From contig LJZR01000012.1 of NCBI GenBank assembly GCA_001314865.1, positions 62,001 through 126,000 on the forward strand: DNA of 64,000 bases. The letters are read 5' to 3'. The notes below the pieces were generated by a model. It saw only the letters and a program-made list of their open reading frames with translations, did no database searches and was not told the DNA's origin. The stretch is from Phormidesmis priestleyi Ana. Its GTDB lineage: Bacteria > Cyanobacteriota > Cyanobacteriia > Phormidesmidales > Phormidesmidaceae. Made by a program: the position numbers and the translations under genes. Below are positions 45,491-56,896 of this stretch, piece after piece; the stretch's first letter is position 1; each line of letters starts with the position of its first letter.

Positions 45491-48400
45491 TTACTCGACG
45501 CCCTCAATTCGGTTCTCTACTTCCTCATACAGTTCCTGAAGCCGCTCAATGTTCTCATCACTGGTTTCCCAGTAGCCGCGACCATTCACTTCTAGCAGCG
45601 TCGTTACCATCCGACGGAACGAGTTAGGATTCAAGTCCATCAGCCGTTTGCACATTTCAGGATCGTTAATGAAGGTGTCGTTCGTATCTTCATACACCCA
45701 GTTATCCACCGCGTCAGCCGTTGCCGACCAGCCCATGGTGTTCACTAGGCGATTAGAAATTTCTCTGACGCCTTCGTAGCCGTTGGAGAGCATCCCTTCG
45801 TACCACTTGGGGTTTAGCATTTTGGTACGGGCATCTAGGCGGACGGTTTCAGAGAGCGATCGCACCTGAGCATTCGCCGTCGTCGTATCTGCAATAAACG
45901 AAGCAGGCTTCTTCCCATCATCTCGCAAACTCGCCACCACCTTAGTTGGATCAGAGTCAAAGTAGTGAGACACATCCGTCAGCGAAATCTCAGAAGAATC
46001 GAGGTTTTGGAAGGTCACGTCCGCCGTCTTCAACGACGATTCCAGCAGCCCACGAGACTCATCCATAACACCCGGATTGTCACAGTTAAACGAGAAAGAC
46101 TTCCGCGCTAAATACATATCGCGCAGCTCCTGCTCCTCTTCCCAGCTGCTATTTTCTACGGCCAGGTTCACGTTTGCAGCGTAAGAGCCCGATGCGTTAG
46201 AGAAAATCCGCGTCGCTGCGCCGCGCAGTGTCAAGCCAAATTCCTCAGCCTGTGCCATGGCATGCTTGCGCACATAGTTCATCTCTAGCGGCTCTTCAGC
46301 CTCAGCGGCCATTTTCACCGCCCGATCTAGCAGCGCCATTTGGTTGATAAACAAATCGCGAAACACGCCCGAGCAGTTAATCACAACGTCAATCCGAGGT
46401 CGCCCAAGCTCTTCAAGCGAAATAAGCTCCAGCTTGTTCATCCGGCCTAGGGCATCTGGCACCGGCTTTACACCGACAAACCACATCATTTGAGCGAGCG
46501 ACTCACCGTAGGTCTTAATGTTGTCAGTTCCCCACAGCACGGTTGCGATCGTCTCAGGATACGCACCGTCGTTTTCAGCTCTTTGCCGCGCAATCAGTCT
46601 ATCTACCACAATCTTGGCAGAGTCTACCGCTGCCGAAGTGGGAATCGACTGTGGATCAAGCGCGTGAATGTTTTTACCCGTCGGCAGCACGTCCGGATTA
46701 CGGATAGGGTCACCGCCAGGACCAGGAAGCACATACTCACCGTCCAACGCGCTAAGTAGGCCAGAAAGCTCGTTATCGGCCACTACCTGCTTCAGGCAAA
46801 ACTGCAAATACTCAAACAAACTCGTCAGCGACTCATCTGCAACGTTGGTATAGCCTAGCTGGTGCAATGCCTTTGTCCATACCGCCTTTTTGCCGCCAAA
46901 GTTAAAGGCCGACAAAATCGAAGTTGCAGAGACCCGACCATCGTCATTCATCTGCTCTTCGACCATGGCTCTAACAGCTGCGCGAGTGGCTTCTGTAATG
47001 TCGTACAAGGTCTGGACATCTGCGAGGTGACCGCGATCGCTATTTTGATAAATCTCATCAATTTCACGGCCCATGCTCTCGGCAATAATCCGCTGAAGGC
47101 TCTTTTGGCCTTCTTCAATGCGGTCTAGGCTAGCGATGTTTACGAGGGTTGCAATCGCCTCTTCAGCCGTCGGCGGCTCACCGACCACATGCAGTCCGCA
47201 AGGCAACAGCCGAGACTCAATCTCCATCAATTTGATGTAGAGTTTGCCTACCAGCGTATCTCGCTCCTCCTTACTCAGTCCGCTGCACTCTTCTGGCAGC
47301 TCAATATCCTTATCCAAATTCACCTGTCGCGCCTTCTCAATCGCCGCATTCACAATCGGAATCCCACGACCGCCCTCTTTCAAGGTCTGATAAGACGCAA
47401 TCAGCTCACTCAGCTCTTTGAGCCCTTTATACAAACCAGCGTTTTCAGCAGGCGGCGTCAAGTAGCTAATAATTTCCGCATAGCCCCGACGCTTCGCAAT
47501 CGTCGCCTCCGAAGGATTATTCGCTGCGTAGTAATACAAATTAGGCGTATTGCCAATTAGGTTATCGGGATAGCACTTGGCACTCATCCCCATTTGCTTA
47601 CCCGGCATAAACTCTAGCGAGCCATGTGTGCCAAAATGCAGCACCGCATCCGCCTTCCAAATTTTCTCTAGATAGGTGTAGTAAGCAGCAAACCCATGGT
47701 GCGGACTCGCTGACCGAGAGAACAGCAGCCTCATCGGATCGCCTTCGTAACCAAACGTAGGCTGAACACCAATGAACACATTTCCAAAGGTCTTACCGTA
47801 AACCAGTAGATTCTGACCGTCTGTGTTCAACTGTCCTGGCGGGGGACCCCAGTTCTCTTCTAAGCGGTGCGAATAAGGCGTTAGCTCCTCGTACTCAGCC
47901 ACCGACATCTTATGCGCAATGTTTAAATTCGGGCTGTTGTACTGCGCCTGCGCATCATGAATCACCATCTCCATCAGCGCTTTGGAAGTTTCAGGCATAT
48001 CCTCAATGGTGTAGCCCTGAGCCTTCATCTCTTCCATCACTCGAAAGATAGAGCCAAACACGTTCAAATACGCCGCTGTTCCCACATTCCCTTTATCGGG
48101 CGGAAAGCTAAATACCGTAATCGCCAGCCGTTTTTCTGCACGCGGCAGCTTGCGCAACCTTGCCCACTTTAAAGCCCGAGTCGAAATCGCCTCTACTCGG
48201 TCTTGCAAGGTAATCGCTCGCCCTGTAGCGCCATCTCGGCCCGACATAATAATCGGCTCAATTGCCCCATCTAGCTCCGGAATCGCCATTTGTAGCGCTA
48301 CCTGAATTGGGTGCAACCCCAAATCACTTGCCTCCCACTCTTCCGTAGTCTGAAACACCAAAGGCAAAGACACCATGTAAGGACGGTTCAGCTTTTGCAG

Positions 48401-49489
48401 CGCCTCAATTGCTTTGGGATGATCTTGTCGGGCAGGGCCACCAACTAGCGCAAACCCGGTCAAAGACACTACAGCATCCACAATCGCTTCTGTGGGATTG
48501 AGCGGATCAAAGAAGTAGGCATCTACTGGTTTAGAAAAGTCTAAACCGCCTGCAAACACAGGGATAACTCTGGCGCCTTTGTACTCCAGCTCCTGCACAA
48601 TTGAAACATAGTGGGCATCGTCGCCCGTGACCAAATGAGTCCGCTGCAACACAATGCCAACGCAAGGCGCATTTGAGTTGCGCGCAATTTCAGGAATATC
48701 GCTGCGGGAGTCATACCAGTTGAGGTATTCCTTTACATCCTCAAACATCGCAGGCGCTAAGGGATGCCAAATGCCGATATCTGGGAAAGTGACCGGCTGA
48801 TCGTAGCTCAGCGCTGCCGCCTCATTCGGCGTTCCGGCATAGTCGTCCGTCAGCACATATTTATCAGAGAGCATCAGCAGGAAATTTTCCAGGTTCTCTG
48901 CCGAACCCCCCAGCCAATACTGAAAGCTCAGCATAAAGTTGCGAGCATCCTGCGCTTTTTCTACCGGCAAATACTTCAGCACCTTTGGCAGTGTCCGCAG
49001 CAGCTTCAGCATGGCATCTTCAAACCCACTGCCTTGCTTTTGGCGGCGCTTTTTCATAAAGTCGCCAATGACGCTTTTGGACTGGCCCAGCGAGGCCATA
49101 TTAAAGCTGCCGAGCTTGTTCAAACGCATGACCTGTGGCATGGAGGGGAACACCACAGCTGCATCTAGGCGATCGCGCTGTGGCTTAACCGCTGCCGCCA
49201 CCTTTTCAGCCAGTTCTTCCACAAAAATCAGTGACCCAATGAAAATATTGGCTTCAGCAATGTCTTTTTTGAATGCTTCATAATTCTCTTCGCTGCGCAG
49301 CTCCTCAATGAGGTAGCCACTCACTTCTACAGCCATTCGAGGATTCTTTTCATTGATCGAATGTACCGCCGCCGACAAAGCACTTTGATACTGGGGCTCG
49401 AGTACGACATAGACCACCTTAACCAGCACGCGATTGCCCAATTCCTGGGGAACAACATGTCTGACAGTGGGCCGAACTTGAGTGAACAT
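45491..49489 (-). CDS. chlH: Magnesium chelatase subunit H
   Basis: 1332 residues, full length for ChlH, the porphyrin-binding catalytic subunit of Mg-chelatase. It begins [20 protein letters not shown]. Landmarks include [40 protein letters not shown] (the [11 protein letters not shown] family motif), [20 protein letters not shown] and [20 protein letters not shown]. It works with ChlI and with ChlD, encoded at 11191-13236 about 32 kb away. It is a single-gene unit with its own terminator, divergent from the epimerase gene. Confidence 0.98.
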   Translation of the reverse strand: MFTQVRPTVRHVVPQELGNRVLVKVVYVVLEPQYQSALSAAVHSINEKNPRMAVEVSGYLIEELRSEENYEAFKKDIAEANIFIGSLIFVEELAEKVAAAVKPQRDRLDAAVVFPSMPQVMRLNKLGSFNMASLGQSKSVIGDFMKKRRQKQGSGFEDAMLKLLRTLPKVLKYLPVEKAQDARNFMLSFQYWLGGSAENLENFLLMLSDKYVLTDDYAGTPNEAAALSYDQPVTFPDIGIWHPLAPAMFEDVKEYLNWYDSRSDIPEIARNSNAPCVGIVLQRTHLVTGDDAHYVSIVQELEYKGARVIPVFAGGLDFSKPVDAYFFDPLNPTEAIVDAVVSLTGFALVGGPARQDHPKAIEALQKLNRPYMVSLPLVFQTTEEWEASDLGLHPIQVALQMAIPELDGAIEPIIMSGRDGATGRAITLQDRVEAISTRALKWARLRKLPRAEKRLAITVFSFPPDKGNVGTAAYLNVFGSIFRVMEEMKAQGYTIEDMPETSKALMEMVIHDAQAQYNSPNLNIAHKMSVAEYEELTPYSHRLEENWGPPPGQLNTDGQNLLVYGKTFGNVFIGVQPTFGYEGDPMRLLFSRSASPHHGFAAYYTYLEKIWKADAVLHFGTHGSLEFMPGKQMGMSAKCYPDNLIGNTPNLYYYAANNPSEATIAKRRGYAEIISYLTPPAENAGLYKGLKELSELIASYQTLKEGGRGIPIVNAAIEKARQVNLDKDIELPEECSGLSKEERDTLVGKLYIKLMEIESRLLPCGLHVVGEPPTAEEAIATLVNIASLDRIEEGQKSLQRIIAESMGREIDEIYQNSDRGHLADVQTLYDITEATRAAVRAMVEEQMNDDGRVSATSILSAFNFGGKKAVWTKALHQLGYTNVADESLTSLFEYLQFCLKQVVADNELSGLLSALDGEYVLPGPGGDPIRNPDVLPTGKNIHALDPQSIPTSAAVDSAKIVVDRLIARQRAENDGAYPETIATVLWGTDNIKTYGESLAQMMWFVGVKPVPDALGRMNKLELISLEELGRPRIDVVINCSGVFRDLFINQMALLDRAVKMAAEAEEPLEMNYVRKHAMAQAEEFGLTLRGAATRIFSNASGSYAANVNLAVENSSWEEEQELRDMYLARKSFSFNCDNPGVMDESRGLLESSLKTADVTFQNLDSSEISLTDVSHYFDSDPTKVVASLRDDGKKPASFIADTTTANAQVRSLSETVRLDARTKMLNPKWYEGMLSNGYEGVREISNRLVNTMGWSATADAVDNWVYEDTNDTFINDPEMCKRLMDLNPNSFRRMVTTLLEVNGRGYWETSDENIERLQELYEEVENRIEGVE

Positions 49490-50027
49490 GCGCGGTGAAC
49501 TCCTAAAAGATTAGATGTCTGCTGTTTTTTTGCTTATTATTTCAAAGCCTGAAAGTACTGCTGATAGTAAACAAATCTACCGCAACAACATCATTACAGG
49601 CTAGTAACGCTCTATAAAACGTTCTCTATCATGACTTTCCAGAGAACTTATTTTTTAACAAAAAGAAACATATGTTTAAACTGAGGTAAAGACGCTCTTG
49701 GAATACCACAATTCGTTTCAATTAGCTTACAGCTACTCGCTGAACCTATATAAAGTTTTACCAGAAAACCTTGATGCAACAAGGCTTTAAGCCGACGCAC
49801 GACACAAAATGAAATATTTATCTTCGCGCTTTCGCGTGTAGACGAAAATGCATTTTTTTGCCATTGCCATCTCCTATTGTTTGCATAAGTTAAAGTTATT
49901 CATATTGACAAAGAAATCATTTTGATCATTTTAGACAGATATTATTGAGAACTGTTAACAAGATCACAATCTATGGCATCGTCAGTAAATATCTAAAAAT
50001 CAGGGCAATCTCTAAAACCAGAGATAA
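49490..50027. other. Divergent promoter region of chlH and the epimerase gene
   Basis: 538 bp, AT-rich, with no gene. A CGCGCTTTCGCG palindrome lies near 49826. I see no NtcA or other recognisable operator with good spacing. Confidence 0.55.
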
Positions 50028-50987
50028 ATGAAGATGCGCATTTTAGTCATTGGCGGCACTCGGTTCATTGGGGTGTATCTCACTCGGCAGTTGGTGAGTC
50101 AGGGGCATGAAGTGGTATTGCTCAATCGTGGCAATCATCCTGCACCCATAGAAGGGTTAGAAACTATTGTGTGCGATCGCACCGACCCCCAAGCCCTCAC
50201 AACCGAGCTATCCGATCAATCCTTTGACGCCATCTTCGATAACAATGGCCGCGAGCTCGCCCACACCCAGCCCTTGGTAGAACTTTTTAAGGGCAAGCTC
50301 AAGCACTACATTTATGTCAGCTCCGCAGGCGTTTATGCCAAAAGCGACCAAATGCCTCATATCGAAGGCGACCCCGTCGATCCCAACAGCCGCCACAAAG
50401 GCAAATTCCACACCGAAGACTACTTAGCCAATCAAGGCATCCCCTTCACCGCCATCCGCCCCGTCTATATCTACGGCCCGCAAAACTACAATCCTTTAGA
50501 GGAATGGTTTTTTGACCGATTAGTGCGCAATCAGCCAGTCCCCATCCCCGGCAACGGCATGGCACTCACCCATCTGGGTCACTGCGAAGACCTCGCCACC
50601 GCCATGGTGAGCATTCTGGGCAATGAAACCGCCATCGGCAAGATCTACAACATCTCTGGGCCTAAAGCCGTCACCTTCGACGGCCTCGCCAAAGCCTGCG
50701 CCCAGGCAATCGGCAAAGACCCCACCAGCATCAACATCGTCCACTACGACCCTAGCCAATTCGATTTTGGCAAGCGCAAAGCCTTTCCCATGCGCGTTCA
50801 ACACTTCTTCACCGACATCCACAAAGCCCAAACCGATCTCAACTGGCAACCCAAATTCAATCTAGTCACAGGACTCAAAGATGCTTACGAAAATGACTAT
50901 CTCGCTAACGGCAAGCACAAAGCAAACATTGACTTCTCACTCGATCAGCAAATTCTAGAGAAGATAAGCAGCAAAAAAATCGAGTGA
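50028..50987 (+). CDS. CSP41/NAD-dependent epimerase-like protein
   Basis: 319 residues of the extended short-chain dehydrogenase fold. The Rossmann motif GGTRFIGVYLTRQL lies at 9-22, VSSAGVYAK near 98 supplies the catalytic Ser region, and IRPVYIYGPQNYNPLEEWFF lies near 142. The usual YxxxK tyrosine is poorly conserved, as in the atypical CSP41 group, whose plant members bind chloroplast RNA and ribosomes. Enzymatic epimerase activity is doubtful. The start is ATG at 50028 or the ATG two codons later. Divergent from chlH. Confidence 0.85.
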   Translation: MKMRILVIGGTRFIGVYLTRQLVSQGHEVVLLNRGNHPAPIEGLETIVCDRTDPQALTTELSDQSFDAIFDNNGRELAHTQPLVELFKGKLKHYIYVSSAGVYAKSDQMPHIEGDPVDPNSRHKGKFHTEDYLANQGIPFTAIRPVYIYGPQNYNPLEEWFFDRLVRNQPVPIPGNGMALTHLGHCEDLATAMVSILGNETAIGKIYNISGPKAVTFDGLAKACAQAIGKDPTSINIVHYDPSQFDFGKRKAFPMRVQHFFTDIHKAQTDLNWQPKFNLVTGLKDAYENDYLANGKHKANIDFSLDQQILEKISSKKIE

Positions 50988-51252
50988 GACATAATAATTC
51001 TCATATTCTTTCATTTAAATCAACAAAAAATCGACAAACATATAAAATGCACGAGCAGGCATCTAAGACAGATGCCCCTAGCCCCAGGCAACCTTCTCCC
51101 AGAGCCTTTTCCCAGAGCCTTTTTCCAGAGGCTGAGCACTAGCCGAAGCCTCCGGTTCGGTAACCCCCCCTTCAGCAAACCGCCCTCCATTAAGCACTAT
51201 AGATATAACCTTTACGAATAAATTCGTTAGTTATTCAGCTCGGAGAAAGCAC

Positions 51253-53166
<1,914 letters not shown>

Positions 53167-53240
53167 AGCGGCATTCCTAGCGTCTTTCGGAGCTATTAGC
53201 TAGAGCACAGTCAGTAGCACGTCACTAAATAGCTAGAGAT

Positions 53241-53283
53241 AAAAAGGATACAGCGGGTTTATTTCCCCCTGTATCCTTTTTTA
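53241..53283 (+). terminator. Rho-independent terminator of dnaK
   Basis: AAAAGGATACAGCGGG against CCCCCTGTATCCTTTT, one mismatch, followed by TTTTTTA. Confidence 0.93.
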
Positions 53284-53756
53284 TTTAAATAAATATTGAA
53301 CTACATTGCAAAGTACAGACGCATTCGTGCTTTGCAATTCACGTTGACCCCTATCCCATCAAAGGTTTCAGCCAGCATTAAGCCCTAACCAATCTGACAG
53401 ATGCGACAGGGATAGCAAAAGAATCGCCGTTTCCGGATAATTTCCATGAAGCTATCATCATTTTTTAACAGCTTGTTTGTAAAGCATTTTCATCGGAACT
53501 TTGCGTAAACCACTGGGATTCTCTTCATTGTGAGCTGTAAATATACTAGAGAGCCTCAGTATTTTTCTCAGCTTTATCTTCGCTATTTTTTCTACCTTCA
53601 CAAGTTTCCTCAAAAAAGTTGCTGGCTTAAAACTTAGATGAAGAATCCAAAAATGTGTAGTCCTACTATAGGCATCGCTAAAGCAGAATTATTACACTGA
53701 GACTCTCAGTGCATCAAATTTTCTTGATATGTTCGTCACTATGCTGAAGTTAATCC
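53284..53756. other. Intergenic region before the PEP-CTERM gene
   Basis: 473 bp, AT-rich, without a gene. An inverted repeat TTGCAAAG...CTTTGCAA lies near 53307-53339. No other feature stands out. Confidence 0.55.
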
Positions 53757-54551
53757 ATGTTCCAACCTACAAACATTGTATCAGCTGCACTTGCAGCCGT
53801 TTTCGTCCTAGTGCTGTCGCCTAACCAACGGTTGCAAGCAGCCACTCTTTTTACAGGCAGTAGCAATGGCATATTTGGGACACCCATTATTGATGCTTCC
53901 GTAGATTCCGAAGCACTTTTCAGCATAGAAAGAGCCGGCCCTCGAACAGAATCATTCCTAGTAGGAGAACCGGGCGTTGGCTCAATGCCCAATCAGCTAA
54001 CCTTCTCAGGTCAAAGCTTTTCGGTCATGCCTGAACAAACTTTTGCAATTGGCAACTTCTTTTACCACAATGGACAGACCTTTAGCGGAACCAATGTCTC
54101 TGCCGTCCCAATTAGTGTAAGTCTCAATTTTCACCAGCCCACGCAAGCTCAGCAGCAGTTCGAGTACCGCTTTACATTTGGCTTAACACCCAATATAGCG
54201 ACTAGCAGCAGTGCCGACAGCCTCACCATCTCTCAAAACCCTGCCCCTCAAGCCTTCGCGCTCAATCAATCCAACTATCCAGAAAACTATAGCGTAGAGG
54301 TTTTAGGATTTAGCCTAGACCAGGGCGCCACCTTCACCCGTAACTTTCAAATTCCAGAAGATCGCTCAATTAACAGCACACTATTCGCTCGTATCCAAAA
54401 AAATTCTACTGCCTACGATCTAACAAAGCCATCATCCTCTTCACCCGTTAGCATACCCGAACCCGCGCTGCTGACCGGTTTGCTTCTGTTAGGAAGTACG
54501 ACATTCTTGAGCAAGCTTAGTAAAAAATTCACCTTGCCGCTAAGTCACTGA
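53757..54551 (+). CDS. PEP-CTERM-sorted extracellular protein (choice-of-anchor type)
   Basis: 264 residues with an N-terminal signal peptide (SAALAAVFVLVLSPNQRLQA, about 9-29). The beta-rich body has the choice-of-anchor K-like pattern (TFAIGNFFYHNGQTFSGTNV, FEYRFTFGLTPNIATSSSAD). The C-terminus carries a PEP-CTERM signal: IPEP, a hydrophobic helix (ALLTGLLLLGSTTFL) and a basic tail (SKKFTLPLSH). It is expected to be processed by an exosortase and placed on the cell surface or in exopolysaccharide. It shares a bidirectional terminator with the hlip gene. Confidence 0.87.
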   Translation: MFQPTNIVSAALAAVFVLVLSPNQRLQAATLFTGSSNGIFGTPIIDASVDSEALFSIERAGPRTESFLVGEPGVGSMPNQLTFSGQSFSVMPEQTFAIGNFFYHNGQTFSGTNVSAVPISVSLNFHQPTQAQQQFEYRFTFGLTPNIATSSSADSLTISQNPAPQAFALNQSNYPENYSVEVLGFSLDQGATFTRNFQIPEDRSINSTLFARIQKNSTAYDLTKPSSSSPVSIPEPALLTGLLLLGSTTFLSKLSKKFTLPLSH

Positions 54552-54588
54552 TAAGTACCTGAATTAGCTCTCCCAAAGATTACGAAAA

Positions 54589-54628
54589 AAAAGAACCGCC
54601 TACTTCAGCTAAAGTAGGCGGTTCTTTT
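54589..54628. terminator. Bidirectional terminator
   Basis: AAAAGAACCGCCTACTT and AAGTAGGCGGTTCTTTT form a perfect 17-bp stem with a 6-nt loop. A and T runs on both sides let it end both the PEP-CTERM gene and the opposed hlip gene. Confidence 0.93.
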
Positions 54629-54663
54629 CAGGGTTGCGTTGAATGATCTATGCTAAGCGCAAT

Positions 54664-54834
54664 CTATGCCAGTCCCAATAAAGTCATCAAGCCTTTTCCA
54701 GTCAGCAGTTGAATTAAAATCAGCGCAGCTACACCCACCATGGCAGCTCTCCCGTTGAGTTTTTCTGCGTACTGGTTAAACCCCTTCTTAGGGCGCTCCA
54801 TGTTGGGAACTTTTGTTGGCTGAATACTGGCCAT
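54664..54834 (-). CDS. High-light-inducible protein (Hlip)
   Basis: 56 residues: MASIQPTKVPNMERPKKGFN, then one membrane helix with the chlorophyll-binding motif EKLNGRAAMVGV (E24, N27, R29) and ALILIQLLTGKG. This is the single-helix ancestor of the light-harvesting superfamily. Hlips bind chlorophyll and carotenoid, protect photosystem assembly and are induced by strong light. The gene is complete, with the stop at 54664. An 18-bp inverted repeat enclosing direct repeats lies 42-112 bp upstream of its start. Confidence 0.92.
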   Translation of the reverse strand: MASIQPTKVPNMERPKKGFNQYAEKLNGRAAMVGVAALILIQLLTGKGLMTLLGLA

Positions 54835-54875
54835 CGCTACCTTTAAAAATCATTGCCTACCTATTGTCACCAACA

Positions 54876-54946
54876 AGCGTATCGACAGTCAATGGCGATC
54901 GCAAATTGACTGTCGGATTGACTGTCGGATTGACTGTCGATACGCT
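54876..54946. repeat. 18-bp inverted repeat with direct repeats upstream of hlip
   Basis: AGCGTATCGACAGTCAAT (54876-54893) and its exact complement (54929-54946). Two further copies of ATTGACTGTCGG lie in the loop (54905-54928), making three head-to-tail 12-mers on one side. It could be an operator or cruciform in the hlip promoter. Confidence 0.85.
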
Positions 54947-55153
54947 CACCTACGCATTTTATTTTACTCCAAAATTCCTTTAACTTGGCTTAGTTGTGAA
55001 TAACTGCCACTACACCTAAAGACTGCATCAGTGTAACCACGATTCTCTAATGTATACAAAATCATTTAAGACGGGAAGGCACCAGATAATATCAACGTCT
55101 GTGCCTCCACTGCCCATTCTAAGAAACCGCTCTTCGACTCCAGCGTGTGTACT

Positions 55154-55918
55154 ATGAGACGCTTCAAAATAGCTACATCTACTGCAATCTTGATCCTAGT
55201 CGCGCTGACCGTTAAAGACGCTCAATCGCCTAGCTTCGCCACTACGCAGAATAATAGCGAAGCCAGGATCGGTCTGCCCGGAAGACGTATTAGCGGCGGT
55301 TCTAGATCTCCCAATACCACCTGTTTAGCCACTCCTGATCAGCCCGTAATTGCACTCATGCCCAAAAATAATTTGGGCCTTACGCTTTCTGAGTATCCTA
55401 CATTTTGGTTTTCACTCCCTGCTATCAGCCCAGATCGCACCCTTGAGTTCGGACTGTATGACCAAGATGGAGACTTACTTTATCAAACAACATTCAGCGT
55501 CTCTGGACAGGCTGAAGTCGCTAGCCTATCGCTGCCAAAAACCTCCTCCCCGCTAGTTCAGGATGCTGACTACAGATGGTACTTATCGGTGGTTTGCGAT
55601 CGCGAAAGCCATGCTGAAAACCTAGTGGTCACTGGCTGGATTCGACGAGTACAGCCCAGTCAAGCAATTGACAGACAGCTCACAAGCACGACCGACCAAG
55701 AGCGTTTAGCTGTTTATCAAAATATTGGACTTTGGTACGACGCGCTAACACTCCTCGCCCAGCTCCGTTATCGTGAGCCCTTAGATAGCACTTTAGAGCA
55801 ACAGTGGATTGCGCTCCTAGAATCTGTCGATCTATCTCAAGCCTCAGCAGTACCTTTAGGGAATGAGCTAACACCCATTCCGCCACTGGCGACAATTGCC
55901 CATCCGTCTCGCTACTAA
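55154..55918 (+). CDS. DUF928 secreted protein (first copy)
   Basis: 254 residues from the ATG at 55154 (MRRFKIATSTAILILVALTV), a signal peptide. The DUF928 hallmark is RIGLPGRRISGGSR followed by C and P-VIALMPKNNLGLTLSEYPTF. Next comes FWFSLPAISPDRTLEFGLYD and a domain end with WIRRVQ. The C-terminal part is helical (TTDQERLAVYQNIGLWYDAL). Function unknown; in cyanobacteria these genes often sit beside CHASE2-domain or CHAT proteins, as here. A second DUF928 gene follows after 34 bp. Confidence 0.87.
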   Translation: MRRFKIATSTAILILVALTVKDAQSPSFATTQNNSEARIGLPGRRISGGSRSPNTTCLATPDQPVIALMPKNNLGLTLSEYPTFWFSLPAISPDRTLEFGLYDQDGDLLYQTTFSVSGQAEVASLSLPKTSSPLVQDADYRWYLSVVCDRESHAENLVVTGWIRRVQPSQAIDRQLTSTTDQERLAVYQNIGLWYDALTLLAQLRYREPLDSTLEQQWIALLESVDLSQASAVPLGNELTPIPPLATIAHPSRY

Positions 55919-55952
55919 GAACATCCAATCCGTTCTTCATTTCTTTACTTTT

Positions 55953-56717
55953 ATGAACTCTAAACGCATTTCGCAGTCGATATCTGTAACCACAGTCAGT
56001 CTCTCGCTGGTATTTGGAACATTGCCGCTGCCTAGCTTTGCAGGAAATACAGAAGGCGACGTCAGAGTGGGCCTTCCGGGTAGGCGTATCAGCGGTGGGG
56101 TAAGGGAAGGAAACTGTTTTACCGATTTTAACCAATCGCTTGTTGCAATCATGCCGCGTAATAACACAGGCAAGACATTAGCTGAGCACCCTACCTTTTG
56201 GTTCTCTATCCCCGAAAGCAGCGGATACAACAAAATAGAATTTCAGCTGTTAAGTGAGCAAGATGAGATCCTTTACCACACCGAACTCAATACTGGCGGA
56301 AGCTATGGAATCACCGAGCTTCAGCTACCCAATACAGCCCCTAGCCTCGCTCTTGACAAGAACTATCGCTGGGTACTCTCCACAAGCTGTAGTGACGTTT
56401 CCCGGTTTGAAGTGCAAGGTTGGGTGCGGCGGGTTGAAATTCCTGCAAAAATCGCGGCACAACTGGAAACGGCTAGTGCAAGCGAACGCCTTGCCCTGTA
56501 CAGATCCGCTGACCTGTGGCACGAGCAGGTCACCGAACTCGTCAATCTACGTCGCCGCAATATCAACGATATGGACTTCCAGTTAGAATGGGCAGCGCTG
56601 ATAGACTCAACCGGTCTTACCTCCGATATCTCAAGCAACATTGCAGCAACAGCCATGACCCCGATTGAATCTACGGTGCTAGTATCGTCAGAGCATGAAG
56701 ACAACCTCAGTGACTAA
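55953..56717 (+). CDS. DUF928 secreted protein (second copy)
   Basis: 254 residues from the ATG at 55953 (MNSKRISQSISVTTVSLSLV, signal peptide). It is a clear paralogue of the preceding protein: RVGLPGRRISGGVREGN, LVAIMPRNNTGKTLAEHPTF, WFSIPESSGYNKIEF, VQGWVRRVEIPAKIAAQLE and SASERLALYRSADLWHEQ. It is periplasmic or envelope-associated by its signal. It lies between the first DUF928 gene and the CHASE2-GGDEF-EAL gene, so it could supply an extracellular signal to the CHASE2 sensor (inference). Confidence 0.87.
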   Translation: MNSKRISQSISVTTVSLSLVFGTLPLPSFAGNTEGDVRVGLPGRRISGGVREGNCFTDFNQSLVAIMPRNNTGKTLAEHPTFWFSIPESSGYNKIEFQLLSEQDEILYHTELNTGGSYGITELQLPNTAPSLALDKNYRWVLSTSCSDVSRFEVQGWVRRVEIPAKIAAQLETASASERLALYRSADLWHEQVTELVNLRRRNINDMDFQLEWAALIDSTGLTSDISSNIAATAMTPIESTVLVSSEHEDNLSD

Positions 56718-56770
56718 CAAGCAGCTCATCAGAATCTTTCAAAAGAATCACTTTGATTGCGACTGCGCGA

Positions 56771-56830
56771 CTAGTCATTACTGGTCATTACTGGTCATCA
56801 CTGGTCATCACTGGTCATCACTGGTCATCA
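56771..56830. repeat. 6 x 10-bp tandem repeat
   Basis: Units CTGGTCATCA, with small changes in the first two copies, between the second DUF928 gene and the CHASE2 gene. Confidence 0.93.
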
Positions 56831-56896
56831 CTGTGAGCCAATGGGCATTCTTTGGGTATAAACAACCTGCTAGCGCAACCTCTGTCAGGAGCCCCA

